Below are positions 30,801 to 39,263 of a stretch of 39,827 nucleotides of DNA, one piece after another; the stretch's first letter is position 1, and each line of letters begins with the position of its first letter. The translations under genes and the position numbers were made by a program. The notes under the pieces are model-generated. The model had not been told where the DNA came from. It ran no database searches and saw only the letters and a program-made list of their open reading frames with translations. Source of the DNA: Bradyrhizobium sp. (lineage in GTDB: Bacteria > Pseudomonadota > Alphaproteobacteria > Rhizobiales > Xanthobacteraceae); the NCBI GenBank assembly GCA_028290305.1, contig JAQGKC010000397.1, positions 1 through 39,827 of the forward strand, in the 5' to 3' direction.

Positions 30801-31601
30801 TTGGAATCTTCATCAGAATCCCCGTCAGAATTACCGCCGGAGGCTCCGCGCGAACCGATCCTGACGCTGCCCGGTGCCTTGACGGCGTATATTGCGCTGC
30901 TTGCGGTGATCCACGTCGTGCGGATGCTGCTGCCATTCGATGTCGACGATACCGTCATCGAGATGTTCGGCTTCATCCCGAAGCGCTACGATTCGACGCT
31001 GCTGGCGATCACTTTTCCCGGCGGCAACGGCGCCAAGGTCTGGTCGTTTGTGACCTATTCGCTGCTGCACGCCAACCTCAGCCATATCGGCTTCAACGTG
31101 CTGTGGCTGTTGCCGTTCGGCAGCGCGCTGGCGCGCCGGTTCGGCGCGGTCCGGTTTTTCGTATTCATGGCGGTGACCGCCGTGGCGGGCGCGCTGGCGC
31201 ATCTGGTTACCCATGAACACGCGGTGGCGCCGATGATCGGCGCCTCGGCATCGGTGTCCGGCACGATGGCGGCCGCGATCCGGTTTGCCTTCGTGCAGGG
31301 CAGCTTCCTCTCGTTCACCCGCGGCGACGCCGAAGCCGCAGCCAGGGTGCCGGCGCTTTCGCTGATGCACGCGTTGCGCAACCCGCGCGTGCTGGGTTTT
31401 CTTGCGGTCTGGTTCGGCGTCAACATTATCTTCGGCATCGGATCGATCGCGATCGGCGCGGACGGCGCCAGCGTCGCTTGGCAGGCGCATATCGGCGGAT
31501 TTTTCGCGGGCCTGTTGCTGTTTTCGCTATTCGATCCGGTTCGGCGCGCAGCGCCCGATGCTGCAGATGCGTCGTCCCCGGACGTATCGAACCGCGGCTG
31601 A
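30801..31601 (+). CDS. rhomboid family intramembrane serine protease
   Basis: The 266-residue protein has six predicted membrane spans. The catalytic serine sits in the GASASVSG motif (S149) and the catalytic histidine in AHIGGFFAG (H230). HANLSHIGFN (about 90-99) is the conserved loop with the oxyanion-site N/H residues. Rhomboids cut single-span substrates within the membrane. The start is a TTG with GAGG 12 bases upstream. The N-terminus is acidic and serine/proline-rich. The catalytic residues are intact. The substrate is unknown. Confidence 0.9.
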   Translation: MESSSESPSELPPEAPREPILTLPGALTAYIALLAVIHVVRMLLPFDVDDTVIEMFGFIPKRYDSTLLAITFPGGNGAKVWSFVTYSLLHANLSHIGFNVLWLLPFGSALARRFGAVRFFVFMAVTAVAGALAHLVTHEHAVAPMIGASASVSGTMAAAIRFAFVQGSFLSFTRGDAEAAARVPALSLMHALRNPRVLGFLAVWFGVNIIFGIGSIAIGADGASVAWQAHIGGFFAGLLLFSLFDPVRRAAPDAADASSPDVSNRG

Positions 31602-31798
31602 TCGGCGCTTGCGGCGCAACGAGATTTCATCCATCATTTGAAGCATTACGAGGCAAGGCATAAGCCCCCGAGCGCGCTTGGATAGCCGTGTCTGCCGAAT
31701 GCGCCGGCAACGAAATCGGCGCTGAACTGTTGATTGAAGACTCAAGGGAACAAAGACCGCGCTCGCTCAAGGGCGCGATCGACCTCAAGGAGACGACA

Positions 31799-32227
31799 AT
31801 GACGGTACGTGCAATTCTCGATTCCAAAGGTCACCAGATCCAAAGCGTCGAGTCGGACGCAAAGCTCTCGGCTGCGATCAAGATTCTGGCGGAGCGGAAA
31901 ATCGGCGCCGTGCTGGTGATGAGCCAAGGCCGCATCGAAGGCATCCTGTCGGAGCGCGACATCGTGCGCGTGCTCGGCGAACGCGGCGCTGCAGTGCTCG
32001 ACGAGCCGGTCAGCGCCGTCATGACGCGCAAGGTCGTCAGCTGCAAGCAGTCCGACACCGTCAGCGCGATCATGGAGATGATGACGTCGGGTAAATTCAG
32101 GCATCTGCCGGTCATCGAGGACGGCAGGGTTGTCGGCCTGATTTCCATCGGCGACATCGTCAAGTGGCGGGTCAGGGAATACGAGACCGAACAGGAAGCG
32201 CTGCGCGAGTACATCAAGACCGCCTGA
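31799..32227 (+). CDS. tandem CBS-domain protein
   Basis: The 142-residue protein starts MTVRAILDSKGHQIQSVESD. Two CBS domains lie at about 10-60 (AAIKILAERKIGAVLVMSQG, RIEGILSERDIVRVLG) and 73-130 (VSAIMEMMTSGKFRHLPVIE, DGRVVGLISIGDIVKWRV). Paired CBS domains usually bind adenine nucleotides and act as energy sensors; here no enzymatic partner is fused. It begins after AGGAG. It is convergent with the patatin gene, whose stop is 10 bases away. Confidence 0.9.
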   Translation: MTVRAILDSKGHQIQSVESDAKLSAAIKILAERKIGAVLVMSQGRIEGILSERDIVRVLGERGAAVLDEPVSAVMTRKVVSCKQSDTVSAIMEMMTSGKFRHLPVIEDGRVVGLISIGDIVKWRVREYETEQEALREYIKTA

Positions 32228-32237
32228 TCGAAGCCGA

Positions 32238-33290
32238 TCAGGGCGCCTTGCCGATGGTCGTGCTGCCGGGCTGGCCTGATCCCGGCGCCAGAATGTGGAT
32301 CGCTTCCTGGATCGACTCGATGGCGCGTTCGGCGGCGCGCGCGCCATGCGCGATCAGATCGTCGGCGCGGTGGAAGTCGAACCAGCCGATTTGACCGACA
32401 CGGGGTGAGATCAACAAATCGGGCGGATCGCCGGCAAGACGCGCACGGGTGATGCGGTCCTGCATGATGTTGAAGGCGTCCACCATGACGGTGGAAATGC
32501 CCGGTCGTCCGCCGCCGCCAAAAAATTCACGCTTCACGGCCCGCTCGGTTGAAAAAAACTTGCCGAAGCCGCGTTTCGGCGGGGCGGGCTCGATCGCAGC
32601 TTCCGGCGTGACCGCCACCGTGACTTCTGCCGCCGGGCCGTGCGAATAGATCGTCGTGCTGTGCGCAAATACGTCGCTCGAGAGGTTGGCGGCGATCACG
32701 ATTTCCGCGCCAAAGGCGCGCGCCGCCGACACCGGCACCGGGTTGACCAGCGCGCCGTCGACCAGCCAGCGATCCCCCACCATGACCGGCGAAAATATCC
32801 CGGGCAGGGCGTAGGAGGCGCGCATCGCGTCGACCATGCGGCCATGGGTCAGCCAGATCTCGTGGCCGGTTCGGACTTCCGTGGCCACGGTGGCAAATTT
32901 CAGCGGCAGTTCCTCGATCAAGGTCTGGCCCATGGCGGCTTCGAGCTGCGCGGCAAGCTTGTCGCCGCCGATCAGGCCCGAGCCGTTGAGACGGATATCG
33001 AGATAGCCGAGGATGTTTCGCGGCTGCAGGCTGCGCGCCCACTCTTCCAGCGTATCGAGATGACCCGCCGCATAGGCGCCACCGACCACCGCGCCGATCG
33101 AGGTGCCGACCACCACATTGGGGACGATACCATGGGCAATCAGCGTCCTGACGATGCCGATATGGGCAAATCCGCGCGCTGCGCCGCCGCCCAGTGCGAG
33201 GCCGATCACCGGCCGCCTGATACTGCCAAGCCCCACCTTGTCGCGGCCGTTCGAGCCGTTTTGGCTGCGCCCGATCAAATTCTCCAGCAC
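32238..33290 (-). CDS. patatin-like phospholipase
   Basis: The 350-residue protein has the complete patatin site: oxyanion GGGAARG (34-40), nucleophile S64 in GTSIGA, and the catalytic aspartate D178 in LVDGALVNP. The fold matches bacterial NTE/RssA-type cytoplasmic or peripheral phospholipases. The C-terminal 120 residues include a helical segment and ILAPGSGQPG. The start is a GTG with AAGGAG close upstream. The substrate lipid is not known from the sequence. Confidence 0.9.
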   Translation of the reverse strand: MLENLIGRSQNGSNGRDKVGLGSIRRPVIGLALGGGAARGFAHIGIVRTLIAHGIVPNVVVGTSIGAVVGGAYAAGHLDTLEEWARSLQPRNILGYLDIRLNGSGLIGGDKLAAQLEAAMGQTLIEELPLKFATVATEVRTGHEIWLTHGRMVDAMRASYALPGIFSPVMVGDRWLVDGALVNPVPVSAARAFGAEIVIAANLSSDVFAHSTTIYSHGPAAEVTVAVTPEAAIEPAPPKRGFGKFFSTERAVKREFFGGGGRPGISTVMVDAFNIMQDRITRARLAGDPPDLLISPRVGQIGWFDFHRADDLIAHGARAAERAIESIQEAIHILAPGSGQPGSTTIGKAP

Positions 33291-33382
33291 CGATTTTCTC
33301 CTTGGAGACCAAGCCTATTCGCTACGGCCTGACCTTGCCAGAATCTACCACAAGCATGGTTTATGCCGCGGTTGGGATGGCC

Positions 33383-33489
33383 TGGAGCCTTTTCCGTTCC
33401 GATTGAATCGGAACGGAAAAGGCTCCAGTTTTCATTTTGACGCGTTTTCTTCAGGCGAACCGGTATCCGCTTCCCTGGAAAACGCTCTA
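33383..33489 (+). repeat. dispersed intergenic repeat, copy B, with 22-bp perfect palindrome
   Basis: A perfect inverted repeat of 22+1+22 bases occupies 33383-33427 (starts TGGAGCCTTTTCCGTTCCG). The repeat body follows: TTTTGACGCGTTTTCTTCAG, GCGAACCGGTATCCGCTTCC, GGAAAACGCTCTA. The same body is at 16448 (plus strand) and 29564 (minus strand). It lies between divergent genes (patatin and secreted protein), so it is not an ordinary gene terminator. Confidence 0.8.
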
Positions 33490-33616
33490 CGGGCGGAATG
33501 TGACTGGACCGCGACCCCGGAATAATACCGGGGCGTTTTGCCGGTTCCACCGGGCCGCCCCGGGTAGCCGGCCCGGAGGCTTGAATTTGCCGCGTTTTCA
33601 GTGAAAAGCATGCATT

Positions 33617-34666
33617 ATGACTCTCGGGGGTGACATCCATAGATCCAGGCGGGGCGGCTTCTTGCTCGCAGCCTTGGCGCTTGTGGCGACGCTGGTCGCA
33701 GCGATCCCGGCCTCCGTCTCGGCCCAGATGTTCACCGACCACCCGCCGCCAGTGCCTCCGGCATCGGTCCCGGAAGCGCAGGGCGGCGCAATGAGCCTGG
33801 CCCCGCCCTCAGCCCCAGTATCGATTCCCACTCTGCCCGCGCCGTTGACGCAACCCTCCATCGCCGCGATACCGCCTGTGATCGCTGCTCCGGGCGCACC
33901 GACGAGCGGTCAGGCGGTGCTGTCGCTGACGGCGCGTTACGGCAAGGACCTGCCGGTCATCGGCAGCGGATTGGTGTGGCGGGTTTTTTCGGACCGGCCG
34001 GACGACACCGGCTCTTTCAAACTGATCCGCGAGGACCGCGGCGCGACGCCGAACATCGTGTTGCCGCCCGGCAGCTACGTCGTGCATGTCACCCTCGGTC
34101 TGGTCAGCGCGGTGCGGCCGGTGACGCTGAAGTCCGAGACCGACCGCGAAGCCTTCGTGCTTCCGGCGGGCGGCCTGCGCATTGAAGGCCGCGTCGGCAC
34201 GTCAAAGATTCCGCAGAACCAGATTGCGTTTTCGATCTACAAGGGCAGCCAGTTTGAAGTCGGCGAGCGCGCCCCGTTGGTGCCGAACGTCTCCGCCGGC
34301 GATGTCGCGTTGCTGCCGGAGGGGACCTACTACATCATTTCCAATTACGGCGACGCCAATTCCGTGGTGCGCTCGGATATCCGGGTTCAGGCCGGCAAGC
34401 TGACCGACGTGATCATCAGTCATCGCGCCGCGGTCATCACGCTGAAGCTGGTCAGCGACAAGGGCGGCGAGGCCTTGGCGAACACCGCCTGGTCGGTGAT
34501 TACGCCGGGCGGCGACGTCATTAAGGAATCGATCGGCGCGTTCCCCCGCGTCGTATTGTCCGAAGGCGAATATCGCGCCATCGCCAAGAACGAGGGCAAG
34601 GTGTTCGAGCGCCCCTTCAACGTCGTCAACGGCGTCGATGGCGAAGTCGAAGTCATTGCGCGCTGA
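33617..34666 (+). CDS. exported protein of unknown function, 349 aa
   Basis: A Sec signal peptide (about 12-36: GGFLLAALALVATLVAAIPA, then SVSA) is followed by a proline-rich linker (DHPPPVPPASVPEA and similar, to about residue 95). A beta-rich region then holds two or three Ig-like/peptidase-regulatory-like repeats (LPPGSYVVHVTLG; LPEGTYYIISNYG; LSEGEYRAIAKNEG). These 'G-x-Y' beta-strand patterns resemble carboxypeptidase-regulatory-like domains. It is probably periplasmic or outer-membrane associated. A start at 33617 begins the basic tip of the signal peptide. Confidence 0.75.
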   Translation: MTLGGDIHRSRRGGFLLAALALVATLVAAIPASVSAQMFTDHPPPVPPASVPEAQGGAMSLAPPSAPVSIPTLPAPLTQPSIAAIPPVIAAPGAPTSGQAVLSLTARYGKDLPVIGSGLVWRVFSDRPDDTGSFKLIREDRGATPNIVLPPGSYVVHVTLGLVSAVRPVTLKSETDREAFVLPAGGLRIEGRVGTSKIPQNQIAFSIYKGSQFEVGERAPLVPNVSAGDVALLPEGTYYIISNYGDANSVVRSDIRVQAGKLTDVIISHRAAVITLKLVSDKGGEALANTAWSVITPGGDVIKESIGAFPRVVLSEGEYRAIAKNEGKVFERPFNVVNGVDGEVEVIAR

Positions 34667-34745
34667 TCGTCAATCGCCAGCGTTGTCGTGTCCGGACTTG
34701 ATCCGGGCATCCATCCTTCTCACAAGAAATTTTCTTCAACAGCCC

Positions 34746-34777
34746 GTAGGATGGGTTGAGCGCAGCGATACCCATCA
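34746..34777 (+). repeat. REP element with GTAG head
   Basis: GTAG is followed by GATGGGT (34750-34756) and ACCCATC (34770-34776), a hairpin with an 13-base loop. The GTAG tetranucleotide next to an imperfect palindrome is the signature of REPs recognised by RAYT transposases. A RAYT gene lies 40 bases downstream. Confidence 0.8.
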
Positions 34778-34814
34778 CCTCGTCGCGCCATCATGAGGTT
34801 GCTAACATTTCCGC

Positions 34815-35248
34815 ATGACCGACTATCGTCGTAACTTCGTTGCCGGAGGCAGTTTCTTCTTCACCGTTAACTTGGCGGAGCGGCGGCTACGGTTGTTGAC
34901 GGAACACATCGACGAGTTGCGTAACGCGTTTCGCGAGGCCCGCCGGCGTCATCCATTCACGATCGATGCGATGGTGGTGCTGCCCGATCATCTCCACGCG
35001 GTCTGGACGCTGCCCGAAGGCGATGCCGATTTTGCCACGCGCTGGCGGTTGATCAAATCGGGATTTTCGCGCCACGTCGCAACTGGCGAAAGGATTTCAG
35101 ACAGCCGTGCCGCCAAAGCCGAGCGTGGTATCTGGCAACGGCGCTTTTGGGAACATACCATTCGCGATGAGAACAATTTCGCGCGCCCACCTGGATTACA
35201 TCCACATTAACCCGGTCAAGCATGGGCTTGTGACGCGGGTCCGGGATT
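34815..35248 (+). pseudogene. REP-associated tyrosine transposase (RAYT), frameshifted
   Basis: From the ATG the frame reads MTDYRRNFVAGGSFFFTVNL and ends 131 codons later. The HUH-type motif LPDHLHAVW (the His-x-His metal site) and the helix with WQRRFWEHTIRDENNF are present. The family Y1 nucleophile should be in 'HLDYIHINPVKHG'. That segment is in the next frame, recovered if one C is dropped from the CCC at 35186-35188 (HLDYIHINPVKHGLVTRVRD). After RD the sequence ends abruptly at about 35248, where the family would continue. So the gene is broken by a one-base insertion and a 3' truncation. Confidence 0.8.
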
Positions 35249-35446
35249 GTCGTCCTCGTTCTTGTGAATGTGTATCGGCACACCGTTGCGGGGATCCGCG
35301 ACGATCTCAAGCATGGTATAGATACCGTTCGTCTCCTTGGCGGAGGTGCGGATCGTGAAACGCTCGCCCGGCGTTGTCTCTAGCCACTCACCACTGTCTT
35401 GATGATTGATCGATAGAACTTCAGTCAATTTCTTCGATGAAGCCAT
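35249..35446 (-). pseudogene. cupin-domain protein, 5' part only
   Basis: From the ATG at 35446 the frame reads MASSKKLTEVLSINHQDSGE, then WLETTPGERFTIRTSAKETN, then VADPRNGVPIHIHKNEDD. The HIHxxxD/E pattern is the first metal motif of a cupin barrel. The rest is missing because the frame meets the RAYT remnant at 35248. The deletion that truncated RAYT probably also removed the cupin 3' part. Confidence 0.65.
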
Positions 35447-35613
35447 TTTGACCTGCCTGTTTAAAAAGAATTCCCGAGCAGCTGCCAAAGCTCAAATGGC
35501 GCCCTGACTGCCCCGGCCAAACTAGATCGCGGCAGGTTACGGTCGGATGGCATTTTTGATTTATGTGGTTACATCGGTAACTGCGTGACAGATTACGGTG
35601 GGTGCATTAGCCC

Positions 35614-35835
35614 GTAGGATGGGTTGAGCGCAGCGATACCCATCACCTCGTCGCGTCATCATGATCTTGCTAACATCCCCGCATGACCGACTATCGTCGT
35701 AACTTCATTGCCGGAGGCAGTTTCTATCCCGAGCATTGGGCTGGCGATGTCTCGACTGACGGTGGCCATTTCGGCGAACGGCTATAAGGTCGCGCGGCAA
35801 GGTGATGGGTTTCGCAAGGGCTCAACCCATCCTAC
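35614..35835 (+). mobile_element. RAYT-derived non-autonomous element with inverted REPs
   Basis: A REP (35614-35645: GTAG head, GATGGGT...ACCCATC) opens the element and its reverse complement closes it (35804-35835). Between them a 34-codon frame (35683-35787) reads MTDYRRNFIAGGSFYPEHWA, then GDVSTDGGHFGERL. Its first 14 residues match the RAYT at 34815 and the rest looks like the RAYT C-terminus. So the middle of the transposase was deleted in frame, leaving a MITE-like unit. Confidence 0.75.
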
Positions 35836-35869
35836 GGCTACTGCGGTCCTATGGCCTGCCACCGTAATT

Positions 35870-35964
35870 CCGTCATTGCGAGGAGCGAAGCGACGAAGCA
35901 ATCCATTCTTTCTTTTTTGCGGAAAGATGGATTGCTTCACTTCGCTCGCAATAACGGATGACGG
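35870..35964. repeat. large imperfect palindromic repeat
   Basis: The left arm (CGTCATTGCGAGGAGCGAAG, GACGAAGCAATCCATTCTTT) and right arm (GGAAAGATGGATTGCTTCAC, TTCGCTCGCAATAACGGATG) are reverse complements over about 35 bases with a few mismatches and indels. Sequences like GTCATTGCGAGGAGCGAAGC are a known type of dispersed intergenic repeat in many bacteria. Confidence 0.75.
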
Positions 35965-35989
35965 TGCTGGACTGCATTTAATTGGATTG

Positions 35990-36650
35990 GCTCTGCTTGC
36001 TGATTTGGGCTGTCCAGTCCGCTTTGCAAAAATATTCTGGTTCACAGTCTGGCCAAATCACCTCCATGTCCATCGCCGTCTCGCCCCACTCGAGGGGCGT
36101 ATCGCGATCGTCACGGACGCGGGGCGGGATGCGATGGACGCAGCAGCGCCAGGGCGTGTGACTGATATCGCAGGGCGGGCTGCGAAGGCCCGTGAGCGAT
36201 CGACGGCACGCCGACGAATGGCGCTGGCTTGCGGACGGCGAAGTCGTGTGGTCCTGACGCCTCGATGCCGGCGTCAAGTCTCGCGGAGGCGAAGTCGGCC
36301 CGACCGGGCGCGGACCAGCCCTATTCGCGAGACGACGGTGACAAGAAAGCCCGATCACCGGGGAGAGCACGAAGGAAACCGTTAAAACCATTGCGTGCGG
36401 GAATGCCGGGTGAATCCGGTGCGACCGTGGTGACGACACTCGTGTGCTTTCTACCCACTTTGCGCACGAGGCTGCGGGTGCAGCGGGCACCCGGCATTCC
36501 CCACGCCCTCCTTGGGGCGAAAGCTTCTGGCAAAACTCGGACGCATCGCGCCGCGAGAATGCGGACGCGTGGCCGGTGCTGGCGCGGCATTACTCGGCGG
36601 CGTCAATCCGGGCGGACAGATCGCCGACTGTCATAGTCTCTAACGCGCAC
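35990..36650. repeat. gene-free stretch resembling a multicopy Bradyrhizobium repeat
   Basis: No gene could be supported. Frames such as KPLKPLRAGMPGESGATVVT and LRTRLRVQRAPGIPHALLGA resemble translations I recall repeatedly from Bradyrhizobium intergenic regions, so this looks like a dispersed repeat rather than a protein gene. This recollection needs a database test. Confidence 0.4.
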
Positions 36651-36777
36651 TAACCATCGGACGACTTAAAACTGTCATAATCGATGGTTTGCCGATACCG
36701 CCTCACAATTTTTACACCGCATTAAGCGCGCCTGCATTGGATGCTCTGGGGTTTAGCGTCTGCGTTGCGGGGAAGTC

Positions 36778-39252
36778 ATGATTGCCGCCAAAAAAACATC
36801 CGGAAAACTCAACGCCGAAATGTTCGGTGACGTCTCGGTTTTGCAGCGCAAATGGCAAGCCGCGCTACGGCCGGGCGAAAGGCTGCCCCGCTATGAAGAT
36901 GTGATGCTGGGCAGCCTCGGCCGACTGGCTGATCATGTCGTCTTGATGAAGCATACCGGCGACGCGCTCGAAGTGTCGCGCACCGGCCGCTACATCCAGA
37001 AATGGCTGGGCGATGACCGCTGGGACATTCCGCTGAGCGCGCTGTCGCCGGATTGCGCAACGGCGCTCGGCGAAGCCGCGGCCAGCGCGCTTGCGAACAG
37101 CCGTCCTTATCTGGCCGTTGCGCATTGCGTGCGCGATGGCCTGGTCCAGACCTACGATATCCTTGCGCTGCCCACGTTTTCACGTTGGGGCGGTACGCTG
37201 ATCGGCGCCTATGTCAACGAGCGAAGCCCTCAGTATAACTTGCTGGATGCGATCTTCTCCAGAACCGACGAGGGCGTGCTCTCGCTGGCGACGCTTCGCG
37301 ATGCCGGCGGGGAGCCGTTCGATTTTCAGATCGTCCATCTCAATCAGGGAGCGTCACGGCTTCTTAAATTGCCATCAACCGAGTTACTCTGGCGACGGCT
37401 CGGCACGGGTGGAAATCTGCTGTGTCTGCCGCAGGTGATCGAACGGTTGCTCGACGTCGTCAGGAGCGGCAGCGGCGGTGATCAGTTCGAGATCGACAGC
37501 GACGACCGCAACCTGAAGCTGGGCGTGACGGCATTTGGCGACATTCTGGCGTTGACGGTTTCGGATGTCACGGCCCTGAAGAAGCGTGAAGCTTCGTTTC
37601 GGCTGCTGTTCGACAACAACCCGATGCCGATGTGGGTGTTCGATGCCGAAACGAAGGGCTTCCTGAGCGTCAATGACGCAGCGGTGCAACACTATGGATA
37701 CAGCCGCTCAACGTTTCTGCGCATGAAGCTTCAGGAAATCTGGCCGCAGGATGAATGGGTAAGCCATAGCCAGGCGCTGCAGGAGATTGGCGACAACAAT
37801 TATTCCAGCCGCAACTGGCGGCATCTCAAGGCCGATGGCAGCGAGATTTCGGTGCTGACGTTTGGGCGCCGCGTCGCGTTCGACGGCCGCGATGGTTTTC
37901 TGGTGGCCGTTGTCGACATCACCGAACGGCGCAAGGCCGAGGCCCGGATCGCCCACATGGCCCATCATGACGGCCTGACCAATCTGCCGAACCGGGAGCT
38001 TTATCAGGATCGCCTCAAGCAGGCGCTGGAGCAGGGCCAATCCGGCAACAAGCGAGTGGCGGTATTGTGCGTCGATCTCGACCTGTTCAAGAACGTCAAC
38101 GATTCATTCGGCCATCCGATGGGCGACCGCTTGTTGAAGCTGGTGGCGGAGCGGCTGAGGTCGGAAGTCCGTGGCAACAATCTCGTGGCCCGGCTTGGAG
38201 GCGACGAATTCGCGGTCATACTGGCCTCCGATGTCTCACCGAAGGAGGCGAGCGATTTTGCGGCCCGGCTGATCGAGATATTGAGCGCCTGTTATGACAT
38301 CGACGGGATCGAGGTCGTCGTCGGCGCCAGCATCGGCATTGCGCTCTCGCCCGGCGATGGCGCGACCTCCGAGGAATTGATGCGCAACGCTGACATGGCG
38401 CTGTATCGGGCAAAGTCGGACGGCGGCGGCGTACATCGGTTCTTTGAAAAAGAGATGGACCGGCAGGCGCAGAAGCGCCGCGATATGGAGCTCGATCTGC
38501 GCCGCGCCTTTGCGAATGGCGAGTTCGAACTGCACTATCAGCCGCTGGTGGATATTGCCGCGGACCGCATCAGCGGTTTTGAATCACTGCTGCGCTGGCG
38601 GCATCCCCAGAAAGGCATGATCTCGCCGGCGGACTTCATCCCGGTCGCCGAGGATATCGGATTGATCGTCGCGCTGGGCGAGTGGGTATTGCGGGAAGCC
38701 TGCACCGAGGCGGCGAAATGGCCCGCGGACGTCAAGGTCGCCGTCAATCTGTCACCGGTGCAGTTTCGCAGCCGCAACCTGGTTCAGGTGGTGATCTCGG
38801 CGCTGGCGCATTCCGGATTGTCGCCGCTGCGGCTCGAGCTTGAAATTACCGAGTCGCTTTTCCTGGCGGAGACCGAGGCCAATCTGGCGATCCTGCACCA
38901 GTTGCGTGGACTGGGTGTCAGCATTTCGATGGATGATTTCGGCACCGGCTATTCCAGCCTCAGCTATCTCAGAAGCTTTCCGTTCGACAAGATCAAGATC
39001 GATCGCTCCTTCGTGAAAGATCTTGCGCAGCGTCCCGATTGCGTGGCGATCGTGAGAGCGATCTCCGGTCTTGGCCGCAGCCTCAACATCACCACCACAG
39101 CCGAAGGCGTGGAGACCACCGATCAGCTCGATTGGCTGCGCGCCGAAGGCTGCAACGAGGTGCAAGGCTTCCTGTTCAGCGCCGCGAAGCCCGCGGCCGA
39201 AATCGAACAGCTGCTGTTCAAATTCGGCCGGCGTGCCTCGCAGGCGGCGTGA
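36778..39252 (+). CDS. PAS-GGDEF-EAL cyclic-di-GMP turnover protein
   Basis: The 824-residue protein has an N-terminal PAS_5-like domain (about 20-150), a linker, a PAS domain (about 270-390, FRLLFDNNPMPMWVFDAETK), then GGDEF (about 395-555) with the intact GGDEF motif at 474-478. An EAL domain follows (about 570-820). The EAL signature is ESL (602-604), with NLSP (657), EITES (about 689) and DDFGTGYSS (719-727) present. GGDEF makes and EAL breaks cyclic-di-GMP. The inhibitory I-site RxxD is RGNN at 465, so product feedback is probably lost. ESL is a common active variant, but activity must be tested. No membrane segment is seen. Confidence 0.92.
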   Translation: MIAAKKTSGKLNAEMFGDVSVLQRKWQAALRPGERLPRYEDVMLGSLGRLADHVVLMKHTGDALEVSRTGRYIQKWLGDDRWDIPLSALSPDCATALGEAAASALANSRPYLAVAHCVRDGLVQTYDILALPTFSRWGGTLIGAYVNERSPQYNLLDAIFSRTDEGVLSLATLRDAGGEPFDFQIVHLNQGASRLLKLPSTELLWRRLGTGGNLLCLPQVIERLLDVVRSGSGGDQFEIDSDDRNLKLGVTAFGDILALTVSDVTALKKREASFRLLFDNNPMPMWVFDAETKGFLSVNDAAVQHYGYSRSTFLRMKLQEIWPQDEWVSHSQALQEIGDNNYSSRNWRHLKADGSEISVLTFGRRVAFDGRDGFLVAVVDITERRKAEARIAHMAHHDGLTNLPNRELYQDRLKQALEQGQSGNKRVAVLCVDLDLFKNVNDSFGHPMGDRLLKLVAERLRSEVRGNNLVARLGGDEFAVILASDVSPKEASDFAARLIEILSACYDIDGIEVVVGASIGIALSPGDGATSEELMRNADMALYRAKSDGGGVHRFFEKEMDRQAQKRRDMELDLRRAFANGEFELHYQPLVDIAADRISGFESLLRWRHPQKGMISPADFIPVAEDIGLIVALGEWVLREACTEAAKWPADVKVAVNLSPVQFRSRNLVQVVISALAHSGLSPLRLELEITESLFLAETEANLAILHQLRGLGVSISMDDFGTGYSSLSYLRSFPFDKIKIDRSFVKDLAQRPDCVAIVRAISGLGRSLNITTTAEGVETTDQLDWLRAEGCNEVQGFLFSAAKPAAEIEQLLFKFGRRASQAA

Positions 39253-39263
39253 ACAATGCTAGA

